A stretch of 64,000 bases of DNA from Microbacterium sp. SORGH_AS_0888 (GTDB lineage Bacteria > Actinomycetota > Actinomycetes > Actinomycetales > Microbacteriaceae): positions 1,426,001 through 1,490,000 of the forward strand of contig NZ_JAUTAZ010000001.1 in NCBI RefSeq assembly GCF_030818905.1, read 5' to 3'. Below are positions 52,048 through 61,368 of the stretch, in pieces. Made by a program: the position numbers and the translations under genes. Below the pieces are notes generated by a model. That model was not told where the DNA came from and did not search any database. It saw only the letters and a list, made by a program, of their open reading frames with translations. The stretch's first letter is position 1. Each line of letters starts with the position of its first letter.

Positions 52048-53060
52048 GGACGCTCCAGGAGTCGGCGCGGGGTGTGGATGAGGATCTGGTCGGCGACCGC
52101 GGGGTCGCCCCCGAGGGCGGCGATGGCGGGCCCGATGCGGGCGAAGAGGTGATCGTAGCCGCGTCCGCCGTTGCGGCGCAGGTTCGCCTGCGCCCAGACG
52201 TCCTGCGCGATGACGAGCTGCGAGCCGTAGCCTTCGGACAGGAGCCATTCGACCATCTCGAGCCGCTCCGCGTCGGTCGGGTTCCGGAGGTCCGCACTGC
52301 CGTAGTAGAAGTCCGAGCCGAAGGTGTCGTAGGCGAGCACCGCACCCGCCTGGGCGATGTCGCGGTGGTACGACGTGTCCCAGCACTCGTCGAGGTGGCC
52401 GATGATCACGCGGTCCGCCGGCATCCCCTCGGAGACGAGCACCTCGAGCACCTCGGTGCCCGCCATCCCGCGGAACGACTGGTGCGTGTACACGGACGCG
52501 CCGGCCTCGGCGCCCGCGCGGGCGGCGGCGCGGAGCGAACGCCATTCGGCGTCGGTCACCGGATAGCTGGTGCCGATCTCGCCGAGGAGGGCGGGACGGA
52601 TGCCGGTCCCGTCGATCCCGTCGTTCAACTGCACGAGGAGGATCTCGGTCAGGGCGTCGACGTCGGCGGCGCGGATCTCCTCGGGCATGGTCGGCTCGAC
52701 GTAGAACCCCGCGCCGACCATGACGTGCACGCCCGCGCGGCGGGAGATCTCCGGCAGCTCGGACAGGCGCCGGCCCATGCCGTCCAGGGTGAGCTCGACG
52801 ACGGCGGATCCGCCGGCGGACCGCACGTGAGCGAGCTCCTCGGCCGCGACCTCCGGGTCGTGCAGCACGATGTTCTCGGGCACGGAGAGGAAGTTCCAGC
52901 GCAGGTACGCCATGAGCTCCGGCCCCATCTCCACCCCCGGGGGCGGCAGCTCCGTCGGGGGCTTCGCCCAGATGCGCAGATCGCTGAGCAGGTGCTCGTG
53001 CATCGAGGTGCGGCCGAGGTCGGCGGCATCGATGGGGCCGAGGACGGTGTGGATGGGCAC
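52044..53060 (-). CDS. Phosphotriesterase-family hydrolase (metal site intact)
   Basis: A 338-residue TIM barrel with complete ligands: HEH at 21-23, the bridging glutamate in LGEIGTSY, histidines in VYTHQSF and IGHLDE, and aspartate in AQDVW. Glutamate instead of carboxylated lysine is known in several lactonase-type members. It probably hydrolyses a lactone, amide or ester. It is the sixth gene of the long leftward operon and directly follows a second intact family member. Confidence 0.9.
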   Translation of the reverse strand: MPIHTVLGPIDAADLGRTSMHEHLLSDLRIWAKPPTELPPPGVEMGPELMAYLRWNFLSVPENIVLHDPEVAAEELAHVRSAGGSAVVELTLDGMGRRLSELPEISRRAGVHVMVGAGFYVEPTMPEEIRAADVDALTEILLVQLNDGIDGTGIRPALLGEIGTSYPVTDAEWRSLRAAARAGAEAGASVYTHQSFRGMAGTEVLEVLVSEGMPADRVIIGHLDECWDTSYHRDIAQAGAVLAYDTFGSDFYYGSADLRNPTDAERLEMVEWLLSEGYGSQLVIAQDVWAQANLRRNGGRGYDHLFARIGPAIAALGGDPAVADQILIHTPRRLLERP

Positions 53061-53063
53061 GGG

Positions 53064-54077
53064 TCACTCCCCGAAGACGGCGCGGCGGGGGTTGTCGCGC
53101 GAGATGGCGTCGAGGATCTCCGCGTCGATGCCGGACTCGACGGCGATCGCGCGGAACTCCTCGAAGAGGAACGTGTAACCGGGTCCGCCGAGGGCACGCA
53201 GGTGGGAGCGCTGGCAGACGTCCTGCGAGAGGAGCACTCTGTCCGCGTAGCCGGCGTCGATGATGCGACGCAGGAACGAGACGCGCCGGTCGATCTGAGG
53301 GCGGATGAGCACCCCGCCGATCCGGCAGGTCATGAGGCAGTCGAACTCGACGAAGGCGCCTTTCTGCAGGAGCTCCAGCGAGTAGTCGACGCTCTTGACG
53401 GTGTCGGCGTGGCCGATCACAACGCGGGAGGGATCGACGCCCTCCTCCTCGAGGATCTCCAGCTGTGCGAGCCCGGTCGGGAAGGTCGCGGCATGCGTGG
53501 AGATCATGATGCCGGTCTCCCGGCTCGCACGTCCCGCGGCGCGGAAGGAGCGCTCCTCGGCCGCGGTGATGTGGGAGAGGTCGGAGGCGATCTCTCCGAT
53601 GACGCCCGCCCGCACACCGGTGCCGGGGATCTCGTCGAGGAGATCGGCGATGAGGTGGTCGGCGATGGCGTTCGTGGAGGTGCGGTCGAACCACCGCTTG
53701 TCGAGGTAGTGGTCGTAGTAGTGCCCGGTGCCGAGCACGATCTGCACGCCCGACCGCTCGGCCATCTCCTTCGTCGCGAGCACGTTCGCGATCGACCGGG
53801 ACCCGGTGTCCGGGTTCTGCTGCATGACGCGGAGGTCGTCGCTGTAGCCGACGGGGGCGGCGTAGTCGCTGAGCTCGCCGTTGCTCATGTCGATGAGCGT
53901 CGTCCCGCCGGCCGCCGCGTACAGCGCGAGCTCGGCAGCCATCTCGTCGGCCACGTTCAGGTAGCCGTCCTGCGGGGTCGTGAGCGTCATGTTGATGTAG
54001 ACGTGCTCGTGCGGCAGCGTGACGCCGAGCTGCCCGGGGCCGATCGGCCCCGTGACCGTGTTCACCGTGTCGACCAC
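53064..54077 (-). CDS. Phosphotriesterase-family hydrolase (metal site intact)
   Basis: A 337-residue TIM barrel with HEH at 23-25, glutamate in IGEIASD, histidines in ISTHAAT and IGHADT, and aspartate in SQDVCQ. It differs enough from its neighbour at 52044 to suggest a different substrate. GTG 54077 has AAGGAGG eight bases upstream. It lies between the aldehyde dehydrogenase and the second phosphotriesterase-type gene. Confidence 0.9.
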   Translation of the reverse strand: MVDTVNTVTGPIGPGQLGVTLPHEHVYINMTLTTPQDGYLNVADEMAAELALYAAAGGTTLIDMSNGELSDYAAPVGYSDDLRVMQQNPDTGSRSIANVLATKEMAERSGVQIVLGTGHYYDHYLDKRWFDRTSTNAIADHLIADLLDEIPGTGVRAGVIGEIASDLSHITAAEERSFRAAGRASRETGIMISTHAATFPTGLAQLEILEEEGVDPSRVVIGHADTVKSVDYSLELLQKGAFVEFDCLMTCRIGGVLIRPQIDRRVSFLRRIIDAGYADRVLLSQDVCQRSHLRALGGPGYTFLFEEFRAIAVESGIDAEILDAISRDNPRRAVFGE

Positions 54078-54104
54078 GCCGAACCTCCTTCTCCGCGCGA
54101 GCGG

Positions 54105-55562
54105 TCAGATGGCGATGACGACGCTCTTGGCCTCGAGGAAGCCGCGCAGCCCCTCGTCGCCGAGATCCCGCCCGAGGCCGGACTCGCCGACGCCGCCGAA
54201 GGACAGTGCCGGGTCGAAGACGTTGTAGGTGTTGATCCACACGGTCCCCGCGTCGATCGCGGCGGCCATGCGGTGCGCCCGCGACAGGTCGCGGGTCCAG
54301 ACGGCCGCCGCCAGCCCATAGGTCGTGTCGTTGGCGATGCGGACCGCATCCGCCTCGTCCTCGAACGGGATGATCCCGACGACCGGGCCGAAGATCTCCT
54401 CGCGGGCGATCGTCATGTCGTTCGTGACGCCCGCGAACAGCGTCGGCTCGACGTAGTAGCCGGGGCTGCGCGTGCCGCCGCCCACGACGAGGGTCGCCCC
54501 CTCGTCGACGCCCACGCGGATGTATCCCAGCACCCGCTCGCGCTGCTCCTCGGAGACGAGAGGACCCACCGTGATGCCGCCGTCGAGCCCGTCGCCCACC
54601 GGCACCCTCCTCACCGCGGCGGCGAGCCGCTCGGTCATCTCCGGGAGGATCGAGCGCTGGACCAGGAGCCGGCTGCCGGCCGTGCACATCTGGCCGGAGT
54701 GCCCGAAGGAGGCACGCATGGCAGTCAGCACCGCGGCGTCGAGGTCGGCGTCCTCGAAGACGATGTTGGGGCTCTTGCCGCCGAGCTCGAGGGTCACGCG
54801 CTTGAAGTCCTCCGCCGCGACGTGCGCGACGATCCGCCCCACCTCGGTGGAGCCCGTGAACGTGATCTTGGCGATCCCGGGGTGCCCGGTGAGCGCCGCG
54901 CCCACCCGGCCGTCTCCGGTGAGCACGCTCACCACGCCGTCCGGCACGCCCGCCTCCTGCAGGATGCCGGCGAGCCGGAGCAGCGTGAGCGGGGTGTCCT
55001 CCGCCGGCTTGGCGACCACGGGACACCCGGCGGCCAGCGCCGGGGCGAGCTTGAACGCCGCCGTCATGATGGGGAAGTTCCAGGGCAGCACGATCGCCAC
55101 CGGTCCCACCGGCTCGAAGACGGTGTACACGTGGTGGGCGCCGCCGTCGATGGGCACGACGGTCCCCTCGAGCCGCGAGGGCGCCCCCGCGAAGTGGCGG
55201 AACGTGCGCGCGGCGGTCGCGGTGTCGGCACGCGAGCGCTCGATCGGCTTGCCGTTGTCGCGGGTCTCGAGGATCGCGAGCTCCTCCAGGCGCTCCTCGA
55301 TGAGGTCGGCGACACGGTTGAGGATGCGGGCGCGCTCCAGCGGTGCCATCCCGCGCCAGCGGCGGTCCTCGTGCGCGGCGACCGCGACCCCGACCGCGGC
55401 GTCGACGTCGGCCTCGGTCGCCTGCGCGACCCTGGTCAGCGTCTCCTGCGTGGCGGGATCGATGACGGGGAACGTCTCGCGCTCCCCCGCCTCCACCCAC
55501 TCCCCGGCGAGGAAGAACGGGAGGGCGGCCGGCAGATCGCGGACGGTGGTGCGGATGCTCAT
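54105..55562 (-). CDS. Aldehyde dehydrogenase (NAD(P)-dependent)
   Basis: A 485-residue enzyme of normal length. The NAD-binding segment IVLPWNFPIMTAAFKLAPALA, the glutamate motif LELGGKSPN, the catalytic cysteine in SGQMCTAGSRLL and the EEIFGPVVGI segment are all present. It oxidises an aldehyde to a carboxylate, possibly an omega-amino or gamma-glutamyl-amino aldehyde by analogy with PuuC. ATG 55562; frames upstream of it are shadows of the ligase gene. Confidence 0.95.
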   Translation of the reverse strand: MSIRTTVRDLPAALPFFLAGEWVEAGERETFPVIDPATQETLTRVAQATEADVDAAVGVAVAAHEDRRWRGMAPLERARILNRVADLIEERLEELAILETRDNGKPIERSRADTATAARTFRHFAGAPSRLEGTVVPIDGGAHHVYTVFEPVGPVAIVLPWNFPIMTAAFKLAPALAAGCPVVAKPAEDTPLTLLRLAGILQEAGVPDGVVSVLTGDGRVGAALTGHPGIAKITFTGSTEVGRIVAHVAAEDFKRVTLELGGKSPNIVFEDADLDAAVLTAMRASFGHSGQMCTAGSRLLVQRSILPEMTERLAAAVRRVPVGDGLDGGITVGPLVSEEQRERVLGYIRVGVDEGATLVVGGGTRSPGYYVEPTLFAGVTNDMTIAREEIFGPVVGIIPFEDEADAVRIANDTTYGLAAAVWTRDLSRAHRMAAAIDAGTVWINTYNVFDPALSFGGVGESGLGRDLGDEGLRGFLEAKSVVIAI

Positions 55563-55578
55563 GTCTCTCCTGGACGGG

Positions 55579-57108
55579 TCAGTAGATGCTGAAGTACTCG
55601 CGCTGCTCCCAGTCGGAGACGTGACGCAGGTACCGGCCGAACTCGGCGCGCTTGATGGTCGCGTACCAGTCGACCACGACGGCGCCCAGCGCGGCGCGGA
55701 AGACGTCGTCCGCCTCGAGCGCCTCGACGGCGTGCTCGAGCGACGACGGCAGCGCCGGCGCGTCGGCCTGGTACGGGTCGACCGTCGGCGCAGGCGGGAT
55801 GAGCCCGCGCCGGATGCCGTCACGGCCGCTGATCAGCTGCGACGCGATGTAGAGGTAGGGGTTCGCAGCGGGCTCGCCCGCGCGGTTCTCCAACCGCGTC
55901 GCCGGGTCGCCCACCCCGCCGACGGCGCGGATCATCGCGCCCTTGTTGTCGATGCCCCAGGCGATGCGGTCGGGGGCGAGCGAGAACGGCTGATAGCGCT
56001 TGTACCCGTTCACCGTGGGTGCCGCGAACGCCGCCGCCGCGGCGGCGTGCGCGAGCAGTCCTGCGAGGTAGGCGGACCCGGTCAAGGAGAGCACGGTGCC
56101 CTCCGCATCCGGCACGAACACGCCCGCACCCGTCTCGCGGTCGTACAGCGACTGGTGCAGGTGCCACCCGGTCGAGGCGCCCTCGGCACCCTGCGGGCGG
56201 GACATGAAGGTCGCGTGGTAGCCGAGGCCGCGGGCGATCCGGCGCACCGCCATCCGCAGCAGCACGATGGCGTCGGCGATGTCGGCGGCGTCGCCCGCCT
56301 CCATCGTGATCTCGAACTGGCTGGGGCCGAACTCGAGCTCGATCGAACGCAGCGGGAGGTCCAGGAGGGTCAGGCCGCGGTAGAGCGCGTCCACCAACGG
56401 CTGCATGTCGTCGAGGGCCTCCTCGTGCAGCAGCTGCGACCCGCGGGTCGTCGGGGCGGCGCCCATCGCAAGCCCGGGGCGTCCGGGAGCGCCGACGTGA
56501 CGGGCGTCGAGCTCCTCCCCCGACATCCGGTAGACGTGGAACTCCAGCTCCGCCCCCACCGTCATCCCGAGTCCGGTCGCCTCGAGGGCCGTCAGCTCGG
56601 CGCGCAGGATCGAGCGGGTGCAGAAGGGCACGGCGGAGCCGTCGGGGAAGCGGAGGTCGCACAGGATCCACGCCGTGCGCTCCGCCCAGGGGAGCACGCG
56701 GAACGTGCGGGGGTCGGGCACCATGACGATGTCACCGGCGCCGCTGAAGCCATCGACGCCGACGCCCGTCTCGGAGGCGAACACCGAGAAGACGGACTGG
56801 CCGGAGGTGTCCTTCAGCAGCAGGGAGCTGGGCGCGGTGACCCCCGAGCGGAGGGCGGCGTCCACGCCCGCGCGGGCGATCGTCTTGCCGCGGAGGATCC
56901 CGTGCTGGTCGACGAACGAGAAGCGGACCATCTCGATGCCGAGCTCGTCCATCACACGGCGCAGCTGTCCCGCCGCGGCGTAGTGCGCCTCGGTCCAGAG
57001 GCCATGACGGCCGATGAAGCCCTCGCGGTCCTTGGCGAGCATGGGGCGCGCGGATGCCCCGCCCCCGTTGTCGGAGACGCGGCGCTCGTCGACGTTGCGC
57101 TCACGCAT
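55579..57108 (-). CDS. Glutamine-synthetase-like gamma-glutamyl-amine ligase
   Basis: A 509-residue GS-fold enzyme. FSFVDQHGILRGKTI, the ammonium/glutamate-site GAELEFHVYR, the ATP-site SQFEITMEAGDA, GWHLHQSLYD and ENRAGEPAANPYLYIASQL are recognisable. GS-like ligases such as PuuA, IpuC and the aniline-pathway enzyme join glutamate to an amine. Being in one operon with a Rieske oxygenase and its reductase strongly recalls the aniline system. The start overlaps the oxygenase stop by eight bases. True glutamine synthetase is unlikely from the context and divergent N-terminus. Confidence 0.88.
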   Translation of the reverse strand: MRERNVDERRVSDNGGGASARPMLAKDREGFIGRHGLWTEAHYAAAGQLRRVMDELGIEMVRFSFVDQHGILRGKTIARAGVDAALRSGVTAPSSLLLKDTSGQSVFSVFASETGVGVDGFSGAGDIVMVPDPRTFRVLPWAERTAWILCDLRFPDGSAVPFCTRSILRAELTALEATGLGMTVGAELEFHVYRMSGEELDARHVGAPGRPGLAMGAAPTTRGSQLLHEEALDDMQPLVDALYRGLTLLDLPLRSIELEFGPSQFEITMEAGDAADIADAIVLLRMAVRRIARGLGYHATFMSRPQGAEGASTGWHLHQSLYDRETGAGVFVPDAEGTVLSLTGSAYLAGLLAHAAAAAAFAAPTVNGYKRYQPFSLAPDRIAWGIDNKGAMIRAVGGVGDPATRLENRAGEPAANPYLYIASQLISGRDGIRRGLIPPAPTVDPYQADAPALPSSLEHAVEALEADDVFRAALGAVVVDWYATIKRAEFGRYLRHVSDWEQREYFSIY

Positions 57109-58438
57109 CGACGGTCTCCGGGCTCCGCTGCAGCGGTCCCGCCCACGGCGATGCCGCGCGGCGCTCGTTCTCGCGCTCGATCCAGCGGGTCTGCCAGGCC
57201 TCGTTCGCGGCGATCGTGTCCATCGCGATGGGGCCGGTCAGCTGCGCGGCCTCCTCCTCGCTGATCGGATGCGAGGGGGTCCTGGCCCCGGCGGCGAACG
57301 CGTCGATCGCGCGCAGCAGCAGACGCCGGTTCGCGCTCACGGCGCGATCGGACACGCCGAGCCGTTCGACCGTGCGGTCCTGGATCGGGCCCATGCTCTC
57401 CACCGCCCACTGATCGTGGACGTTGATGTCCAGACCCATGCCGGTGTACGTGAGCTCCTTCTGCTCCTGCGGGTCGAACCCCCAGTTGTTGTCGCGGTTG
57501 CGCAGCGGACGGTAGTCGGGCAGGCTCACGCCCTCGAGCCGCTGCTGCAGGAGGGTCTCCTTGTCGGTCGGCTCCGCGAAGTCGTACCAGATCATGTACC
57601 AGTAGTGGTGCTCGTCGTCGATCGGGACGTGCCACTGCGTGAACACCTTGGTGTTGCCGAACGGCACGACGAAGGCGTTCGGGAAGAGCAGGTTCGTGAC
57701 GCGGACGTGCTTGATGTCCTCCGTGAGCTGGCGCAGGGCGTACACCCGCAGACCGTGCTCGGCGCTCTCGACCTCGATGTCCGGCCGGTAGCTCTCACCC
57801 ACGAGCATCGAGAGCTTCTTGCCGGTGCCCTCCACCTCCTCGGCGAACTGCTGTCCGTACATCTCGCGCGGATCCTCCTGGATGAAGCGGTGGAGGAACG
57901 AGACGTGGCTCGGGTCGATGCCGCCCTCGAGCCCCTGCAGCCAGTTGCAGTCCCACAGCCCCTTGAACGCGAAGGTGTACTCCTCGGGGGCGACGAAGCA
58001 GTCGTAGTGCGGGAACGGCGGCGGGTCCCCGGCGCCCATGTAGGCGAAGATGATGCCGTTGCGCTCGATGCAGGGGTAGTTGGCGATGCGGATCTTGCCG
58101 AGGAACTGGCTGTGGTCCGGCTCCGCGGGCTGCTCGACGCACCGTCCCTCGCCGTTGTAGAGCCACCCGTGGTACAGGCAGCGGATGCCGTCCTCCTCCA
58201 GCCGGCCGTAGGAGAGGTCGACGCCGCGGTGGGCGCAGTACCGGCTGATGAGCCCCCAGCCCTCGCGCTTCTTGAAGAGCACGAGGTCCTCGCTCATGAT
58301 GCGCACCTGCTTGACCGGACGCTCACCCGGCATCTCGGACACGAGGGCTGCGGGCTGCCAGTAGGAGCGCAGCAGGTTGCCCAGCGGCGTGCCGGGGCCC
58401 GACCGGGTGATCTTGTCGTTGTCTTCCTGCTTCAGCAT
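57101..58438 (-). CDS. Rieske non-haem iron oxygenase, phthalate-dioxygenase type
   Basis: A 445-residue oxygenase subunit. The Rieske [2Fe-2S] ligands are Cys68/His70 and Cys87/His90 (CAHRGVD ... CLYHGW). The mononuclear iron histidines are probably His178 and His183 in GIDPSHVSFLHRF. Phthalate-type enzymes need only this subunit plus a reductase and perform hydroxylation, N- or O-demethylation or dioxygenation. The reductase gene is directly upstream, completing the system. It could oxidise the free or glutamylated amine. Confidence 0.92.
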   Translation of the reverse strand: MLKQEDNDKITRSGPGTPLGNLLRSYWQPAALVSEMPGERPVKQVRIMSEDLVLFKKREGWGLISRYCAHRGVDLSYGRLEEDGIRCLYHGWLYNGEGRCVEQPAEPDHSQFLGKIRIANYPCIERNGIIFAYMGAGDPPPFPHYDCFVAPEEYTFAFKGLWDCNWLQGLEGGIDPSHVSFLHRFIQEDPREMYGQQFAEEVEGTGKKLSMLVGESYRPDIEVESAEHGLRVYALRQLTEDIKHVRVTNLLFPNAFVVPFGNTKVFTQWHVPIDDEHHYWYMIWYDFAEPTDKETLLQQRLEGVSLPDYRPLRNRDNNWGFDPQEQKELTYTGMGLDINVHDQWAVESMGPIQDRTVERLGVSDRAVSANRRLLLRAIDAFAAGARTPSHPISEEEAAQLTGPIAMDTIAANEAWQTRWIERENERRAASPWAGPLQRSPETVDA

Positions 58439-58465
58439 GGCTGGCTCCTCGGGTGGGTGGGGTCA

Positions 58466-59410
58466 TCAGGCGTCGAGCACGAGCACGGGGCACGCGGCGC
58501 GCGAGACGCAGACCATCAGGCAGTCGCCTCGCTGCCTCTCCTGCGCCGTCAGCACGAGGTCCCGATGCTCGGCCTCGCCCTCGAGGATGCGCGTCTCGCA
58601 GCTCCCGCAGATCCCCTCCTCGCAGTCCGAGAGGACGTCGACTCCCGCACCGCGCATGACCTCGAGGATGCTCTCCTCCGGCGACACGTCGAGCTCGAGG
58701 CCCGTGCGCTCCAGCCGGATCCGGAACGGGCCTCCGGGCTCGTAGGCGAGCTCCGGTGCCCTGAAGTACTCGACGCGCAGTCGATCGTCGGGGTCGGCGA
58801 CCGCCTCGCGGAGGGCGCTCAGCATCCGTTCCGGACCGCAGGCGTACACGAGCGCGTCGGGGTGAGCGGCGACCTCGGCGGGAAGGTCGGCGCGGGCGTT
58901 CTCGTCGCGCGCGACGACCTGCACGTCGCCCCCGGATGCGGCGAGGGCCGCCAGCTCGTCGAGGAAGGCCATCCGCTCCCGCGTCGCCCCCAGGTACAGC
59001 AGCCGCCAGCGCGCGCCCTCCGCAGCCGCGCGGCGCACCATGGGCAGCAGCGGCGTGATGCCGATGCCGCCGGCGATGAAGAGGTAGGCGCCGGCCGGCT
59101 CCAGCTCGAAGTGGTTCTTGGGCGCGCGCAGCCGGACCTCGTCGCCCGGGCGCAGGCGCTCGTGCACGGCGCGGGATCCGCCCCTGCTGTCGGGTTCGCG
59201 GAGGACGGCGATGCGGTAGCGCGGGGATCCGGGCTCCCCGCACAGGGAGTACTGGCGCACCGGCGCACCGGGAAGGACCAGATCGATGTGGGCGCCGGGC
59301 GTCCACTCGGGCAGCGGCTGTCCCCGGCCCTCGAGCTCGACCGAGAGCACGCCGTCCGCCTCGCGCGTCATGCTGCGCACGCGAGCGGCGAGGTCATCGG
59401 TCGAGAACAT
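58466..59410 (-). CDS. PDR/VanB-type ferredoxin reductase for the Rieske oxygenase
   Basis: A 314-residue electron-transfer protein. The flavin-binding RQYSLCGEP, the NAD-binding YLFIAGGIGITPLLPM and the C-terminal plant-type [2Fe-2S] ferredoxin (CEEGICGSCETRI plus a later Cys) are in the order typical of phthalate dioxygenase reductases. It passes electrons from NADH to the downstream oxygenase. ATG 59410 lies five bases from operator copy 7 with no ribosome-binding site, so the nine-gene operon transcript is probably leaderless. Confidence 0.93.
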   Translation of the reverse strand: MFSTDDLAARVRSMTREADGVLSVELEGRGQPLPEWTPGAHIDLVLPGAPVRQYSLCGEPGSPRYRIAVLREPDSRGGSRAVHERLRPGDEVRLRAPKNHFELEPAGAYLFIAGGIGITPLLPMVRRAAAEGARWRLLYLGATRERMAFLDELAALAASGGDVQVVARDENARADLPAEVAAHPDALVYACGPERMLSALREAVADPDDRLRVEYFRAPELAYEPGGPFRIRLERTGLELDVSPEESILEVMRGAGVDVLSDCEEGICGSCETRILEGEAEHRDLVLTAQERQRGDCLMVCVSRAACPVLVLDA

Positions 59411-59414
59411 GGTT

Positions 59415-59441
59415 GGATCCTAACATCATCTATATGGATCC
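59415..59441. promoter_or_regulatory. GGATCC-pair operator, copy 7
   Basis: GGATCC at 59415-59420 and 59436-59441 (21 bp apart) between the reductase and GntR genes. Read leftward, TTAGGATCC next to the ATG repeats the arrangement at copy 1, so the TAGGAT -10 box overlaps the operator. It also places the regulator gene under its own control. Confidence 0.82.
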
Positions 59442-59540
59442 AATACTTACGAGTATGGACGCTCCACCCCCGCGCTCCGGGTCCCATCTCGTTCGTTCTG
59501 CTACCTTTCGGAACGGAACCGCCCTGGGAGGAACACCGAT

Positions 59541-60251
59541 ATGCCGGCAGACGAGACCACAGCGACGACCGGGCACGCTCTGGTCGACGAGCTCGCCGGG
59601 AAGATCCGCGCCCGCATCATGAACGGCGACATCCCGATCGGGGCACAGCTGCGGCAGGCCGAGCTCGCGAACGACTTCGGCGTCAGCAGGACGCCGGTGC
59701 GCGAGGCGCTGCGTCAACTGCAGACGGGCGGCCTGATCGAGGTCGTGCCCAACCGCGGGGCGGTCGTCCGCGTCCCCGCGCCGTGGGAGGTGCGCGAGGC
59801 CTACGAGGTGCGCGCGGAGCTGGAGGCGCTGGCGACCGCCCGCGCCGTCAGCCGCATCTCCCACGCGGAGCTCCAGCGCCTGCGTTCGGCCAACCAGGAG
59901 ATGTACGACCGTTCGCAGGGCGGCGACGCCAGCACCCAGCGGGCGCTGGAGAGCCGCCACGAGAACGACATCTTCCACACGACCATCGCCACCGCCGCGG
60001 CCAACGCGCGCCTCGCCCGCGCCATCGAGGAGATCAACGAGACGTTCCCGCGCAACGTCTCCGCGCAGCTGCTGGTGAACGACGATCGCCACCGCGAGGA
60101 GAACTACCTCGAGCACATCCGCATCATCGATGCCCTCGAGCGCGGCGACGAGGCCGCGGCGCGCACCGAGATGCGCAGCCACGTGCTCAGCGCCGGCGAG
60201 CAGCTCGCACGCTGGTACGAGCGTCGCAGCTCCACGGTCTTCACCGGCTGA
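59541..60251 (+). CDS. GntR family (FadR/FCD) regulator, probable regulator of the cluster
   Basis: A 236-residue regulator. The winged helix (LRQAELANDFGVSRTPVREALRQLQTGGLIEVV, about residues 37-70) is followed by an FCD domain with likely metal/ligand histidines in NDIFHTTI, EHIRII and RSHVLSAGE. FCD regulators bind organic acids and recognise short palindromes. GGATCC-centred half-sites in all cluster promoters, including its own, fit this family. The gene is divergent from the nine-gene operon and its end overlaps the convergent Lrp-type gene by 11 bp. Confidence 0.9.
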   Translation: MPADETTATTGHALVDELAGKIRARIMNGDIPIGAQLRQAELANDFGVSRTPVREALRQLQTGGLIEVVPNRGAVVRVPAPWEVREAYEVRAELEALATARAVSRISHAELQRLRSANQEMYDRSQGGDASTQRALESRHENDIFHTTIATAAANARLARAIEEINETFPRNVSAQLLVNDDRHREENYLEHIRIIDALERGDEAAARTEMRSHVLSAGEQLARWYERRSSTVFTG

Positions 60252-61281
60252 GGGGTTCCCCCGGAACGGCCTCGTCGAAGGGCACGCGTCCCCGCTTCAG
60301 ACCGTTCGCATCCAGCAGCCAGCCCGCGCGCTTGTATGCGCGGGGGACGATCCAGATGTCCGCGACGTCGAGCCGCGGGAAGACCGAGCCGAAACGCCGC
60401 TCCAGGTGTTCGAGCTCGTCGAGGTCACGCAGCCAGACCATCACCACGAGATTCGCCGCGCCGGCGACCGACGCGACCATCCGCACCTCTTCCGCCATCC
60501 GGAACGCCGTCGCGATGCGCTCCACCTGTTCATAGGGCGCCCGTATCCAGAGCACCGCCGCGCAGGCGAAGCCGACCGCGCCGTGCGCGATGTCGACCCG
60601 CCAGTGGGCCCAGTCCGCGACGAGGAGCCCGTCGACGGCGCGGGCTATCGACGCCGGCGAACCGGGCACGAGCCGTTGCAAGGCGCTGAGGGGCTGGCGC
60701 ACATCGTCCTTCAGGGCGTTCAGCAGAGCCCACTCGCGCGCCGTGGGCACGGCCGCGATCGGAGCATCCCGACGGGGCCGCGTCGCCGCGACGAGGCGCT
60801 GCTGCGTCTCGGAGAGGGCGGGCATCCGCCACTGGCCGCCTTCATGGAAGACGGAACGGATGTAGTGCACACGGGTCCACGCGACGCCGTCGACCCGCTC
60901 GATCTGCTCGCGCACGACCGTGTCGATTCCGGCCACCGAGTCGCCGCCCACGATCAGATAGAGCTGACGGTCGCCGCTGGTCGCATTGACGCTGAAGATC
61001 TGGGGGACGACCGCGAGCCGCTCGGCGACGGCGGCCACCTCGCCCCGGGTGCAGCACACCTCCACGAGAGCGGTCGGCTGCGACACCCCTCTGCGCTGCG
61101 TGGGCATGTAGAGGCACGTCGTCCACACCAGTCCGGTGCTCACCAGCCGCCCCCAACGTCGCGACAGCGTCGACGAGTCGACCACCAGAACGCGTGACAG
61201 CTCGGTCCAGGTGATGCGCGGGTTCACCTGGAGCGCGTTAACGATCTGGTAATCCAGCTCGTCCAGCTGGAAATGATTCAT
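60241..61281 (-). CDS. Lrp/AsnC family regulator with duplicated domains
   Basis: A 346-residue protein, about twice the usual Lrp length. An N-terminal AsnC helix-turn-helix (LDELDYQIVNALQVNPRITWTELSRVL) and first ligand domain are followed near residue 180 by a second, weaker HTH-like segment (REWALLNALKDDVRQPLSALQRL) and second ligand-like domain. Two-headed Lrp proteins of this kind often control transport genes beside them. It is divergent from the peptide-type binding protein across operator copy 8. Confidence 0.85.
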   Translation of the reverse strand: MNHFQLDELDYQIVNALQVNPRITWTELSRVLVVDSSTLSRRWGRLVSTGLVWTTCLYMPTQRRGVSQPTALVEVCCTRGEVAAVAERLAVVPQIFSVNATSGDRQLYLIVGGDSVAGIDTVVREQIERVDGVAWTRVHYIRSVFHEGGQWRMPALSETQQRLVAATRPRRDAPIAAVPTAREWALLNALKDDVRQPLSALQRLVPGSPASIARAVDGLLVADWAHWRVDIAHGAVGFACAAVLWIRAPYEQVERIATAFRMAEEVRMVASVAGAANLVVMVWLRDLDELEHLERRFGSVFPRLDVADIWIVPRAYKRAGWLLDANGLKRGRVPFDEAVPGEPLSR

Positions 61282-61368
61282 GCACACCTGCTCACGTCGA
61301 TGACCGGATCCTGCGGACATCGGTCCCGAGCAGGACGATCCGGGCGATACCACCCATGATGATCAAGA

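Noticed and set aside
52074..55592. A plus-strand open frame of over 1100 codons opposite the phosphotriesterase-type and aldehyde dehydrogenase genes
   Set aside because: Antisense shadow of genes with clear motifs; no ribosome-binding site or recognisable domain.
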